From positions 1 to 13,459 of the forward strand of contig JACRLS010000255.1 of the NCBI GenBank assembly GCA_016235225.1: a DNA stretch of 13,459 bases. Direction: 5' to 3'. The translations under genes were made by a program, and so were the position numbers. This stretch comes from Nitrospirota bacterium (GTDB lineage: Bacteria > Nitrospirota > Nitrospiria > Nitrospirales > Nitrospiraceae). Shown in pieces: positions 6,651 through 13,459 of the stretch. The notes beneath the pieces were generated by a model. It saw only the letters and a program-made list of their open reading frames with translations. It made no database searches and was not told the origin of the DNA. Within the stretch, counting starts at the first letter, position 1; every line of letters starts with the position of its first letter.

Positions 6651-9311
6651 ATGTACGATCTGAACAGGTTTGACCTGCACGACATGGCCATGTGCGGGGC
6701 GGCCCTTCGTCGCCTCGGCCTGGGCGCCGCCAGCCTTGAAGAGGTGGCGGGTCGGGTGACGCGCTACTTCTATGAGCATCTGAGGATCGGAACCTCGGGC
6801 CCTCCGGCCTGCGCCCTAGTCCGGTTCTTCAAGACGCATCCCTACCAGCATCTCGACCCGTCGCGCCAAGAGGCCGCACGTACCCGCTTGGGCCGAGCGC
6901 CGGACATCCCCGCAGTCCGATGCCTCACGCTCCTCGGCAGCGCCGGACATGAGCCGGAGTGGAATAATCCGAACAATTCCCGTCGCTACCGGGCGATTCC
7001 GCTCCTTGACGAGGAGGCCGTGCGTCAGCTGCCGATGGTCGCGCAGCTCTTTCATCAATTGGATCCGGCCCTGTTGCCGGCCCTCGTCCGACCCGGCGCC
7101 AATCTCGTGTTGGATACGCATGAGCACAGCTACAATGTGTTCTTTGTCCAGCAGGCTAAGGAGAGCCCCTTCGTGCCGGTGCAGGCGGACTTCGTGTTGC
7201 GATACGGCGTCGAGTCCGTCCTGGGGTTCGGGGGCACTCTGCCGGGGGGCGAAGTCTTCGCCGTCATCCTGTTCTCAACGGTCCCGCTCGCCCCCGAGAC
7301 GGCCGATCTGTTTCGGGCCATGGCGCCTTGCGTCAAGCTGGCAGCGCTCCCGTTTGAGCCGCAGGCGGTGTTTGCGGACGGGCACCCGGATCGACGGGGC
7401 ACCGACTCGTCTCCGCCGTCCGACGACAGTCGCTACTGGGCCAAGGTGGCTGCGCAGGAGCTGCTCCTCGTGGTCTATGAGCAGGTCGTCGTCGAGCAGA
7501 CTGAGCGGCTGGCCCGGTCGTCGGCGGCGCTCGCCGAGGCGCGAGACCATGCGATGGAGGCATCCCGGCTCAAGTCGCAATTTCTCGCCAACATGAGCCA
7601 TGAAATTCGCACCCCCTTGAACGGGGTGCTGGGCATGACCGACTTGCTCCTCGATACGCCCCTGTCGTCGGACCAGCGAGAGCTGGCCGATGCCGTGCAG
7701 ACATCCGGACAGTCGCTCCTCACTCTGATCAACGACATCCTGGACTTTTCCAAGATCGAAGCGGACCGGATGGAGCTCGAAACCATCGACTTCGACCTCA
7801 GAACGACCGTGGAGGATACCGTCGCCATTTTGTCCGGACAGTCCTACGCAAAGGGCCTGGAGCTCTGCTGTCTCATCCAGGCGGATGTGCCTTCCCAGCT
7901 ACGAGGCGATCCGGCGCGAATCAGACAAATTCTGATCAACCTGGTCGGCAACGCCGTGAAATTTACCGCCTCGGGAGAGCTGGTCGTCGAAGTGAAGCTC
8001 GAAGCGCCGGAAACTCGTGAAGCGTTACACGTGCAGCGTGAAGCGTCCGAATCCGGAAACGAGGTATGCTTCACGAACGACGAACGACGGCACGGAGAAG
8101 TGCTCTTACACTTCTCCGTGCGAGATACCGGCATCGGTATGACCCCCGAGGTGCAACGGCGACTGTTCCAGGCCTTTACGCAGGGCGATGGATCGACGAC
8201 TCGGAGATTCGGCGGCACCGGCTTGGGGCTCGCCATTTGCAAGCAACTGGCGGAACTGATGCAGGGCACCTTCGGGGTGACCAGCGAGCCGGATCGGGGG
8301 AGCCGCTTCTGGTTCTCGATTCCCTTCGGTCGATCGCAGTCCCCGCCGGCGGATGCGCCCACCTGGACCGATTTGCGGGGTGTGCGCACGCTGATCGTCG
8401 ACGATCATGCGACGAATCGCCTGATCCTCAGTCAGTACTGCCAGGAATGGGACATGCCCCATGAAACCGCGGCGGGCGGTCCTCAGGCGCTGGTGCTGTT
8501 ACGAGCGGCAGTCACCGCCGGTCAGTCCTTCGATCTGGCGATCCTGGACGTCAAGATGCCCGAAATGGACGGCCTGGAGCTGGCCGCGGAGATTCGAGAA
8601 GACCCGGCGTTGGCCGGGACCAGGCTGGTGGTGGTGACGGCCATGGGTCAGCGCGGCGATGCGGACGTCTCCGAGGCGGTCGGCGTGCGGGCCTATCTGA
8701 CCAAGCCGATCCGGAAGTACCAGCTCTACGACGGGCTCACGGTGGTGATGGGCGCGAAGAGCAAAGATAAGGGCCGGTCCGGGCCTGCTCCGAGCCTGGT
8801 CACCCGACACTCCCTTCGCGAAACGGAATCGAGGGCACGGGGCCGCGTGCTGGTGGTTGAAGATAATGTCGTGAATCAGAAAGTGGCGGTCCGCATGGTC
8901 CAGAAGTTGGGCTTCGGGGTCGATCTCGCGGCCAATGGCCGAGAAGCCCTGGAGGCCGTCGTGCGGATGAACTATGTCGCCATTCTGATGGACTGCCAGA
9001 TGCAGGACATGGACGGGTTTGAGGCGACTCGCGCCATCAGAGAACGTGAAGCGTTAAACGTGAAGCGTGAAGCGTTTGAATCCGACACGAGGAACGCTTC
9101 ACGAACGACGAGCGACGCGGCACGCAGCCGCGTGCCGATCATCGCCATGACCGCGAACGCCATGCAAGGCGATCGCGAGCTCTGTCTGGCCGCCGGGATG
9201 GATGACTACGTTAGTAAGCCGATTCAGTTCCAGGCCCTCGGTGAAGTGTTGTCCCACTGGGCCGCATCCCCGGCCGGCTTGGCTGAGCCGGAATCCGCCT
9301 CATCTGCGTAG
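6651..9311 (+). CDS. Hybrid sensor histidine kinase with two receiver domains
   Basis: This 886-residue cytoplasmic protein senses an unknown cue and starts a phosphorelay. Residues 1-~250 form an N-terminal sensor region without a recognised motif (GVESVLGFGGTLPGGE and FAVILFS suggest a GAF-like fold). A linker helix leads to the dimerisation domain with phosphoacceptor H317 in NMSHEIRTPLNG. The ATPase domain shows the N box (N434), DTGIGM (D492) and GGTGLGLA (G521). Receiver 1 has VDDH and D633; receiver 2 has VEDN, D781 and a YVSKP lysine. No HPt domain is present, so a separate phosphotransfer protein is expected. Two related palindromic inserts lie in-frame at residues ~455-482 (ATPase) and ~798-825 (receiver 2), both in likely surface loops. 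No transmembrane segment is visible. ATG 6651 has only a weak ribosome binding site. Confidence 0.9.
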   Translation: MYDLNRFDLHDMAMCGAALRRLGLGAASLEEVAGRVTRYFYEHLRIGTSGPPACALVRFFKTHPYQHLDPSRQEAARTRLGRAPDIPAVRCLTLLGSAGHEPEWNNPNNSRRYRAIPLLDEEAVRQLPMVAQLFHQLDPALLPALVRPGANLVLDTHEHSYNVFFVQQAKESPFVPVQADFVLRYGVESVLGFGGTLPGGEVFAVILFSTVPLAPETADLFRAMAPCVKLAALPFEPQAVFADGHPDRRGTDSSPPSDDSRYWAKVAAQELLLVVYEQVVVEQTERLARSSAALAEARDHAMEASRLKSQFLANMSHEIRTPLNGVLGMTDLLLDTPLSSDQRELADAVQTSGQSLLTLINDILDFSKIEADRMELETIDFDLRTTVEDTVAILSGQSYAKGLELCCLIQADVPSQLRGDPARIRQILINLVGNAVKFTASGELVVEVKLEAPETREALHVQREASESGNEVCFTNDERRHGEVLLHFSVRDTGIGMTPEVQRRLFQAFTQGDGSTTRRFGGTGLGLAICKQLAELMQGTFGVTSEPDRGSRFWFSIPFGRSQSPPADAPTWTDLRGVRTLIVDDHATNRLILSQYCQEWDMPHETAAGGPQALVLLRAAVTAGQSFDLAILDVKMPEMDGLELAAEIREDPALAGTRLVVVTAMGQRGDADVSEAVGVRAYLTKPIRKYQLYDGLTVVMGAKSKDKGRSGPAPSLVTRHSLRETESRARGRVLVVEDNVVNQKVAVRMVQKLGFGVDLAANGREALEAVVRMNYVAILMDCQMQDMDGFEATRAIREREALNVKREAFESDTRNASRTTSDAARSRVPIIAMTANAMQGDRELCLAAGMDDYVSKPIQFQALGEVLSHWAASPAGLAEPESASSA
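8014..8095 (+). repeat. In-frame palindromic element, kinase copy 1
   Basis: CGTGAAGCGT at 8016 and again at 8036 faces TGCTTCACG at 8067-8075, followed by a CGAACGACGA run. The first 40 nt match copy 2 at 36 of 40 positions and are read in the same codon phase (REALHVQREASES). It sits between two strands of the ATPase domain. Most kinases have only a short loop there. Confidence 0.7.
9042..9124 (+). repeat. In-frame palindromic element, kinase copy 2
   Basis: CGTGAAGCGTT at 9045-9055 and 9066-9076 is an exact inverse of AACGCTTCACG at 9093-9103, so an 11-bp stem can form with either left copy. It encodes REALNVKREAFES followed by a Thr/Ser/Ala/Arg-rich tail. It interrupts receiver domain 2 between ATRAIRERE and VPIIAMTANAM, a surface loop in this fold. 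Confidence 0.75.
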
Positions 9312-9488
9312 GGCACTCCTCTCTCACGCTCCTCGCACAGACTCCGTCACCTCCGTCTCAACTCCGCAGAATATCACGCATTTTCTTTACTTGCCGCCAG
9401 CCTTAGCGTAAGACAGAACGTGATCGGCGAATCTTTTCCTCGCGGGTGAGCTCTATACCGCCTGGTCGGTCGCTGCCCGGACGGGCGC

Positions 9489-9497
9489 AAAGGAGGG
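9489..9497 (+). promoter_or_regulatory. Strong ribosome binding site of the TolC-family gene
   Basis: AAAGGAGGG is a near-perfect Shine-Dalgarno 4-5 nt upstream of ATG 9502. It is the only strong ribosome binding site in this window and fixes the start of the efflux operon's first gene. Confidence 0.8.
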
Positions 9498-9501
9498 CGT
9501 C

Positions 9502-10968
9502 ATGTCGAACTTCTCTCAGGTGCATCCACAAGGCATGCTCGCGGTCGGGCTCGCCCTCGTGATAACGGTCGGCTCCTCCCTTGTCGCATATGCCGAAAAA
9601 ATTCTGACGCTCCAGGAGGCGCTGTCCCTCGCACAGCAGCACAGCCCGGTGCTCAAAGCCTCCCGGCAAGACCTCCAGGCCTCCGACGCCCAGCGAGCGA
9701 TTGCCGGTGGAGCCTACCTGCCCAAAGTGGACGTCACGGAGACGTTCACCAATACCAACAATCCCGCCCAGGCCTTCGGGCTGCTGCTCAACCAGGGGCG
9801 ATTCACGGCGGCGGATTTCAACACGACGACGCTGAACCGTCCGGGGTCGACCGAGAATTACCGGGCGGCCGTGACGCTCACGCAGCCGGTCTACAACGGC
9901 GGTCGCGAGCGGCTTGGCCTGCAAATGGCGGAGATCGGCCAGGCCGCCTCGGCCGAAAACTTTTCACATGTGCAGCAGCGGGTGCTCTTCACTGTCACAA
10001 AGGCCTTTTACGATCTCGTGATGGCCAAGGCCGTACGGGTCGTCTCGCGGGAAACCGTCCAGATCGCGGAAGCCAACCTGAAGCAGATTCAGTCGCGCTT
10101 CAAGGGCGGCTTGACCGTGAAATCCGATTTGTTGCAGGCGGACGTCCGCTTGGCCAGCCTGCGCGAAGAAGCCATCCGCGCGGATCAGGCCGTGCGGGTG
10201 GCGGCGATCGGACTCCGGCACGGCATCGGATTGAACGAAGAGGTCGATACGGAGAAACCCTTGGCGGTCGAGGAGGGCCGCACGCTGGATCTGCATCTGC
10301 TGGTCTCACGGGCGCTTGACCAGCGGCCGGACTTCCGGGTCCTGTCCGCGGAGCTGCGAAAAACCCAGGTCGGCGTCCAAATGGCCAAGTCCGCGTTTCT
10401 GCCCAATTTCAATCTGCAGACGAGCTACGAGCTGAACAACACGGCGCCGGTCAGCCCGAACGGCTCGAACAACTATGTCGCCTTGGGCATCGTCAGCCTC
10501 AACCTCTTCAACGGGATGAGCGATCAGGCGCAGGTGCAAAAAGCGAAAGCCAATGAGGAGAAAGTCCGGGAACTCATGGAGGCCAAGCGGCGAGAGATCG
10601 AGGTGGAGGTCGTGGACGCCTACTACGCCCTGTCTGCCGCGAGCGGGCGAATCATGGTGACACAGAGCGCCGTGGCTCAGGCTGAGGAGAATCTCCGCAT
10701 CGTCGGGAATCGCTACCAGTCGGGTCTTTCCCCGGTCCTCGACCTGCTGACGGCCGACGCCGTGGCTCAGGCTGAGGAGAATCTCCGCATCGTCGGGAAT
10801 CGCTACCAGTCGGGTCTTTCCCCGGTCCTCGACCTGCTGACGGCCGAACTCGCCTTCAATCAGGTCAAACAGAACCGCATCCACGCCATGTACGATCTGC
10901 AGTTGGGTCGCGCCAGGCTTGATCTCATGATCGGAGAGTTTCACCAGACCGGCCAGGGCGATCGTTGA
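9502..10968 (+). CDS. TolC-family outer-membrane efflux protein
   Basis: The 488-residue protein begins with a signal peptide (hydrophobic core GMLAVGLALVITVGSS, likely cleavage after VAYA) and forms a trimeric outer-membrane channel with a periplasmic helical barrel. The two TolC internal repeats are visible. The first has RFKGGLTVKSDLLQA; the second has RYQSGLSPVLDLLTA, the region that holds the aperture aspartates in E. coli TolC. YNGGRE starts the first helical pair. A strong ribosome binding site, AGGAGG at 9491-9496, is 5 nt before ATG. It leads the adaptor gene by 7 bp and is the first gene of an efflux operon. Residues 390-419 are duplicated exactly as 420-449; without this the protein would be 458 residues, a typical length. 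Confidence 0.92.
   Translation: MSNFSQVHPQGMLAVGLALVITVGSSLVAYAEKILTLQEALSLAQQHSPVLKASRQDLQASDAQRAIAGGAYLPKVDVTETFTNTNNPAQAFGLLLNQGRFTAADFNTTTLNRPGSTENYRAAVTLTQPVYNGGRERLGLQMAEIGQAASAENFSHVQQRVLFTVTKAFYDLVMAKAVRVVSRETVQIAEANLKQIQSRFKGGLTVKSDLLQADVRLASLREEAIRADQAVRVAAIGLRHGIGLNEEVDTEKPLAVEEGRTLDLHLLVSRALDQRPDFRVLSAELRKTQVGVQMAKSAFLPNFNLQTSYELNNTAPVSPNGSNNYVALGIVSLNLFNGMSDQAQVQKAKANEEKVRELMEAKRREIEVEVVDAYYALSAASGRIMVTQSAVAQAEENLRIVGNRYQSGLSPVLDLLTADAVAQAEENLRIVGNRYQSGLSPVLDLLTAELAFNQVKQNRIHAMYDLQLGRARLDLMIGEFHQTGQGDR
10668..10847 (+). repeat. Perfect 90-bp tandem duplication inside tolC-like gene
   Basis: Positions 10668-10757 and 10758-10847 are identical base for base; the flanking bases differ (G and A before, C and A after). 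Ninety bases equal 30 codons, so the frame is kept. The unit encodes a helix-turn-helix with AEENLRIVGNRY, GLSP and VLDLLTA. Confidence 0.95.
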
Positions 10969-10975
10969 GGTTCGG

Positions 10976-12139
10976 TTGAGTCGAAGGGACGAGAACCAAC
11001 GAGACGTGGCCCGCACCGTCGGCGTGATTGCGACATGTGAGCATGGCCGATGGAGACGGCCGCACATTCACGACGGTGTATCCCCCAACTTCCTCACCTT
11101 CACCTTCACCTTGACCTTGGCCTTCCCGTTCCTCTCCGCCTGCGATCGGGGCGAGGCGCCGCGTCACGACACCAAGACGGTAGCGGTTTCGCCGGCCATT
11201 GAAGCCGCGGTCGTGGCCGTGCGTGCCGCGCGCCTGCCGATCCGTGTGGAGGTCACGGGGCAGGTCACCGCGCAATTTCGCGCCACCTTGTCCAGCCAGC
11301 TCCGCGGGGTGGTTCAAGAGGTGCCTGCCGCTGAGGGCGTGGCGGTGAAGAAGGGGCAGCCCCTGGTGCGGCTCGATCAGCGGGATGTGAAAGCCGCGCT
11401 CGCCCGCGCCGAGGCCGAGCATGAGAATGCCGGGGCGCATCTGGCGCGCATGGAGCGGCTCTTCCAGGAAGATTCCGTCGCGCGGCAGGAATTGGAAAAC
11501 GCCCGTCGCGCCCACAAGGTGGCTGAGGCTGGCCGGCGCGCGGCTCTGGCTCAACTGAGCCACACAGTGCTCAGCGCGCCCTTCGACGGGATCGTGACCG
11601 AGAGGAACGTCGAGGTCGGGGAGCTCGCCTCTCCGGGGCAACCGCTGGTCACGATTGAAGCGCCGACGCATCTCCGTCTGGTAGCGACGGTAGCGGAAGG
11701 CGATCTGAAAGCCGTGAGGCGGGGCGACACGATGCCCGTGATCATCGACGCGCTGGGCGGGGATTCCCTGAAGGGCACGATCACGCAGATCCTCCCGGCC
11801 GGGGATCCCGTCACCCATACGTTTGTCGTGAAAGTGGACCTGCCGCCCGTCCCCGGTTTGAAGAGCGGCATGTTCGGTCGCCTCCAGTTGAACAAGGGGG
11901 ACAGTGCGTCGCTGGTCGTGCCGGCGAAGACGGTCGTGGAGCGGGGCCAGCTGACCGGCGTCTTCGTCGTCGGGCCTGCTCCGGACTCCGTCGCGCACCT
12001 CCGTTGGGTCACGGTAGGGCGCCGGCTCAACGGCGAGACCGAAGTGCTCTCAGGGGTGAACGCCGGGGAACAGGTCCTTGCCGACGCCAGTCTCGGCGTG
12101 GACGGCGCCAAAATTCGAATCGCCGAAACGGCACCGTAA
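10976..12139 (+). CDS. RND efflux periplasmic adaptor (membrane fusion protein), likely lipoprotein
   Basis: This protein bridges the inner-membrane pump and the outer-membrane channel. After a hydrophobic stretch, LSAC places a lipobox cysteine at residue 56. The biotinyl-lipoyl half-motifs follow (QLRGVVQEVPAAEGVAVKKG and later APFDGIVTER), flanking an alpha-helical hairpin (~130-185). A beta-barrel (GDLKAVRRGD) and a membrane-proximal domain to residue 387 come next. The start is unclear: TTG 10976 has GAGG 5 nt upstream but gives an unusually long, basic 38-residue lead before the hydrophobic core; GTG 11006 and 11024 are alternatives. No ATG lies in frame. The hydrophobic core itself is encoded by a hexanucleotide repeat, so the 5' end may have been rebuilt. 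It sits 7 bp after the channel gene and 63 bp before the pump gene. Confidence 0.87.
   Translation: MSRRDENQRDVARTVGVIATCEHGRWRRPHIHDGVSPNFLTFTFTLTLAFPFLSACDRGEAPRHDTKTVAVSPAIEAAVVAVRAARLPIRVEVTGQVTAQFRATLSSQLRGVVQEVPAAEGVAVKKGQPLVRLDQRDVKAALARAEAEHENAGAHLARMERLFQEDSVARQELENARRAHKVAEAGRRAALAQLSHTVLSAPFDGIVTERNVEVGELASPGQPLVTIEAPTHLRLVATVAEGDLKAVRRGDTMPVIIDALGGDSLKGTITQILPAGDPVTHTFVVKVDLPPVPGLKSGMFGRLQLNKGDSASLVVPAKTVVERGQLTGVFVVGPAPDSVAHLRWVTVGRRLNGETEVLSGVNAGEQVLADASLGVDGAKIRIAETAP
11091..11126 (+). repeat. CCTTSN hexanucleotide run encoding a signal-peptide core
   Basis: Five consecutive 6-base units (CCTTCA, CCTTCA, CCTTGA, CCTTGG, CCTTCC) span 11097-11126. Each adds two residues, giving TFTFTLTLAF just before the lipobox. 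Unit gain or loss would change the signal-peptide length in steps of two without shifting frame. Confidence 0.65.
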
Positions 12140-12141
12140 GC

Positions 12142-12276
12142 GGACTCGTCGTTCGTTCCTCGTATCTCGTCAAAAGGCAACTCCGCAGACACGACGCGAA
12201 CCATGCCCATGGCCAATGATTTCTCTCCTCACCCTCCGTCAGAGACGAGCGACGAGAGACGAGCGACGAGATACGG
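12142..12276 (+). repeat. Palindromic element spanning the RND gene start
   Basis: CGTATCTCGTC (12161-12171) is an exact inverse of GACGAGATACG (12265-12275). Outside and inside this stem are CGTTCGT-type and GACGAGCGACGAGAGACGAG-type runs like those in the kinase inserts. The adaptor stop is just to the left and the pump start codons lie in the loop. It encodes the Ser/Glu/Asp/Arg-rich residues SETSDERRATRY of the pump. Confidence 0.6.
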
Positions 12277-13459
12277 TCTTTCCGGTCGCATCGCCTCCCT
12301 GTTCATCGGAAGCAAGCTCACCCCATTGTTGCTGCTCGCAGCATTGCTGCTCGGGGTCCTCGCCGTCATCCTGACGCCGCGCGAAGAAGAACCCCAAATC
12401 GTGGTGCCGATGGCCGATGTGTTCCTGCCCTTCCCCGGTGCGTCGGCCAAAGTGGTCGAGGAACAGCTGACCAAGCCCATCGAACGCGTGCTGTCGGAGA
12501 TTCGCGGCGTGGAGTATCTCTATTCGATCTCCCGTCCGGGAGGAGCGCTGCTGATCGTGCGGTTCTATGTCGGGGAACCGATGGAGCGGAGCCTGGTGGA
12601 TCTCTACGACAAACTGATGTCCAACCAGGACCGCCTGCCGCCGGGCGCAGGGCCGTTCCACGTCGAGCCTCGCGACATCAACGATGTGCCGAGCTTGACG
12701 CTCACCCGCTCGAGCGACCGGTATGCCGATGCGCAGCTCCGACAGGTCGCGGAGGGCGTCCTGGAGGAGATCAAAAAGGTGCCGTCGACGGCCGGCGGCT
12801 TCCTCGTCGGGGGCCGCCCACGGGAACTCCGCGTGCAATTGGATGCCGCACGTCTGAAAGCCTACGGCGTGAGCCCTCTGCGCATCGCGGAGGTCATTCG
12901 CGGCGAACATGTGGCCTCGTCCGCGGGCCGCTTCTCGAGCGGCAACCAGGACTATCTCTTGGAAACCGGTCGGTTCCTTCGCTCCCGGCAGGATCTGGAA
13001 GCGTTGGTAGTCGGCGTGAGCCAATTAGACACGCGGCTCGGCACTGCCGGAGGCGTCTTCAGCCGCGAGGTCGCGGCCGAGCGGCGCTCGGAGAGACTCG
13101 CCGCTACCGACGCCGCGGGCGCTGCCCGTCCTATCTACTTGCGCCAAGTGGCGGACGTGATCGATGGGCCGGCGGAGACCACGCACTACGTGTGGTTCGG
13201 ATTCGGCCCCTCACTCTCCCCTCTCCCCCCAGGGGAGAGGGCTGGGGTGAGGGGAGAGTCCCCCGCCGTCACCATTGCGATCGCAAAGCAGCCGGGCGCC
13301 AATGCGGTCACGGTCTCGCGCGCCGTGCTCCAGACGGTGAACGAACTGAAAGGCAGGCTCATCCCGGCCGACGTTCGGGTGACCGTCACGCGGGATTACG
13401 GGGAGTCGGCCGACGAAAAAGCGAACGAACTGCTGTGGCATCTGGCGATCGCGGTCGTC
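12203..13459 (+). CDS. RND efflux pump permease, 5' part (runs off window)
   Basis: The frame is open from ATG 12203 (or ATG 12209) to the right edge, 419 codons of an expected ~1,030-1,070. The protein is the inner-membrane, proton-driven pump. TM1 (about 39-58, KLTPLLLLAALLLG) is followed by PREEEPQI and the periplasmic porter domain (DVFLPFPGASAKVVEEQL, then VEPRDINDVPSLTL, VADVIDGPAE and AIAKQPGANAV). This matches the HAE-type RND family; the substrate is unknown. The usual family head begins near GLSGRIASLFIGSKLTP; the ~24 residues before it are repeat-encoded and no Shine-Dalgarno precedes either ATG. Two further oddities lie in the porter domain: an extra ~36-residue segment (about 272-308) before RPIYLRQVADV, and a palindrome-encoded insert (about 336-354). 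Confidence 0.9.
   Translation, partial: MPMANDFSPHPPSETSDERRATRYGLSGRIASLFIGSKLTPLLLLAALLLGVLAVILTPREEEPQIVVPMADVFLPFPGASAKVVEEQLTKPIERVLSEIRGVEYLYSISRPGGALLIVRFYVGEPMERSLVDLYDKLMSNQDRLPPGAGPFHVEPRDINDVPSLTLTRSSDRYADAQLRQVAEGVLEEIKKVPSTAGGFLVGGRPRELRVQLDAARLKAYGVSPLRIAEVIRGEHVASSAGRFSSGNQDYLLETGRFLRSRQDLEALVVGVSQLDTRLGTAGGVFSREVAAERRSERLAATDAAGAARPIYLRQVADVIDGPAETTHYVWFGFGPSLSPLPPGERAGVRGESPAVTIAIAKQPGANAVTVSRAVLQTVNELKGRLIPADVRVTVTRDYGESADEKANELLWHLAIAVV
13018..13126 (+). repeat. Extra segment with dyad in the RND porter domain
   Basis: Relatives usually pass directly from LVVGV to a short turn and then RPIYLRQVADV. Here about 36 residues, rich in Ala, Arg and Glu, intervene. The DNA contains a 7-bp dyad, AGCGGCG (13080-13086) and CGCCGCT (13099-13105). 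It may be another inserted element or a natural long loop. Confidence 0.35.
13207..13261 (+). repeat. In-frame CTCTCCCC palindrome in the RND gene
   Basis: CCTCTCCCC (about 13219-13228) pairs with GGGGAGAGG (13232-13240), and outer ACTCTCCCC (13213-13221) pairs with GGGGAGAGT (13251-13259). The insert encodes SLSPLPPGERAGVRGE between VWFGFG and SPAVTIAIAKQPG, which normally form a short hairpin. CCCTCACCCCAGCCCTCTCCCC-like palindromes are very widespread dispersed repeats in bacterial genomes. Confidence 0.75.

Noticed and set aside
9312..9501. Promoter or terminator in the kinase to tolC gap
   Set aside because: Only a weak TATACC at 9454-9459 without a good -35 hexamer, and no stem followed by a T-run; too little to list as a site.
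10668..10847. Duplication as the natural internal repeat of TolC proteins
   Set aside because: The natural TolC repeats are ~200 residues apart and highly diverged (the first is at RFKGGLTVKSD); these copies are adjacent and identical at every base.
12239..13024. Minus-strand frame of 261 codons
   Set aside because: Antisense to the RND pump, which has clear family motifs throughout.

Overview
This is a GC-rich bacterial chromosome segment. The gene set, the high GC content and the abundance of short palindromic repeats inside and between genes would fit a Nitrospira-like bacterium. That assignment is inferred from overall style, not from a marker gene. Most of the window is ordinary chromosome, but several genes carry visible scars.

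Layout. 1-887: no convincing gene. It holds short direct repeats resembling an insertion-sequence end, an inverted AGGAACCTTTT pair, a ~97-bp near-perfect hairpin and a run of degenerate ~60-bp repeats. 888-1547 (+): class I SAM-dependent methyltransferase behind an extended -10 promoter. 1734-4400 (+): large membrane-anchored M48-type peptidase protein with a C-terminal archaemetzincin-like domain; both active-site motifs look lost. 4397-5119 (-): HAD-family nucleotidase like E. coli YrfG, convergent with the peptidase gene and sharing 4 bp of overlapping stop codons. 5229-6543 (+): GTPase gene der, broken by an apparent ~41-bp deletion. 6651-9311 (+): hybrid histidine kinase with two receiver domains. 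9502-13459 (+): tripartite efflux operon of a TolC-type outer-membrane channel, a periplasmic adaptor lipoprotein and an RND pump that runs off the window.

How the genes work together. Only the last three form a clear functional unit: pump, adaptor and outer-membrane duct for proton-driven export of an unknown substrate. The kinase sits upstream in the same direction but 190 bp away, so a regulatory link is only a guess.

Main unusual theme. Short repeat elements appear inside coding sequences without breaking the frame. There are two related ~80-bp palindromic copies in the kinase, a related palindrome across the RND start, a C/T-rich repeat at the first codons of both yrfG and der, a hexanucleotide run encoding the adaptor signal peptide, and a 50-bp palindrome in the RND porter domain. 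This resembles the coding-region palindromic elements known from Rickettsia. In addition, tolC carries a perfect 90-bp in-frame tandem duplication of its periplasmic-tip segment. The der deletion and the tolC duplication could be real events or assembly errors.
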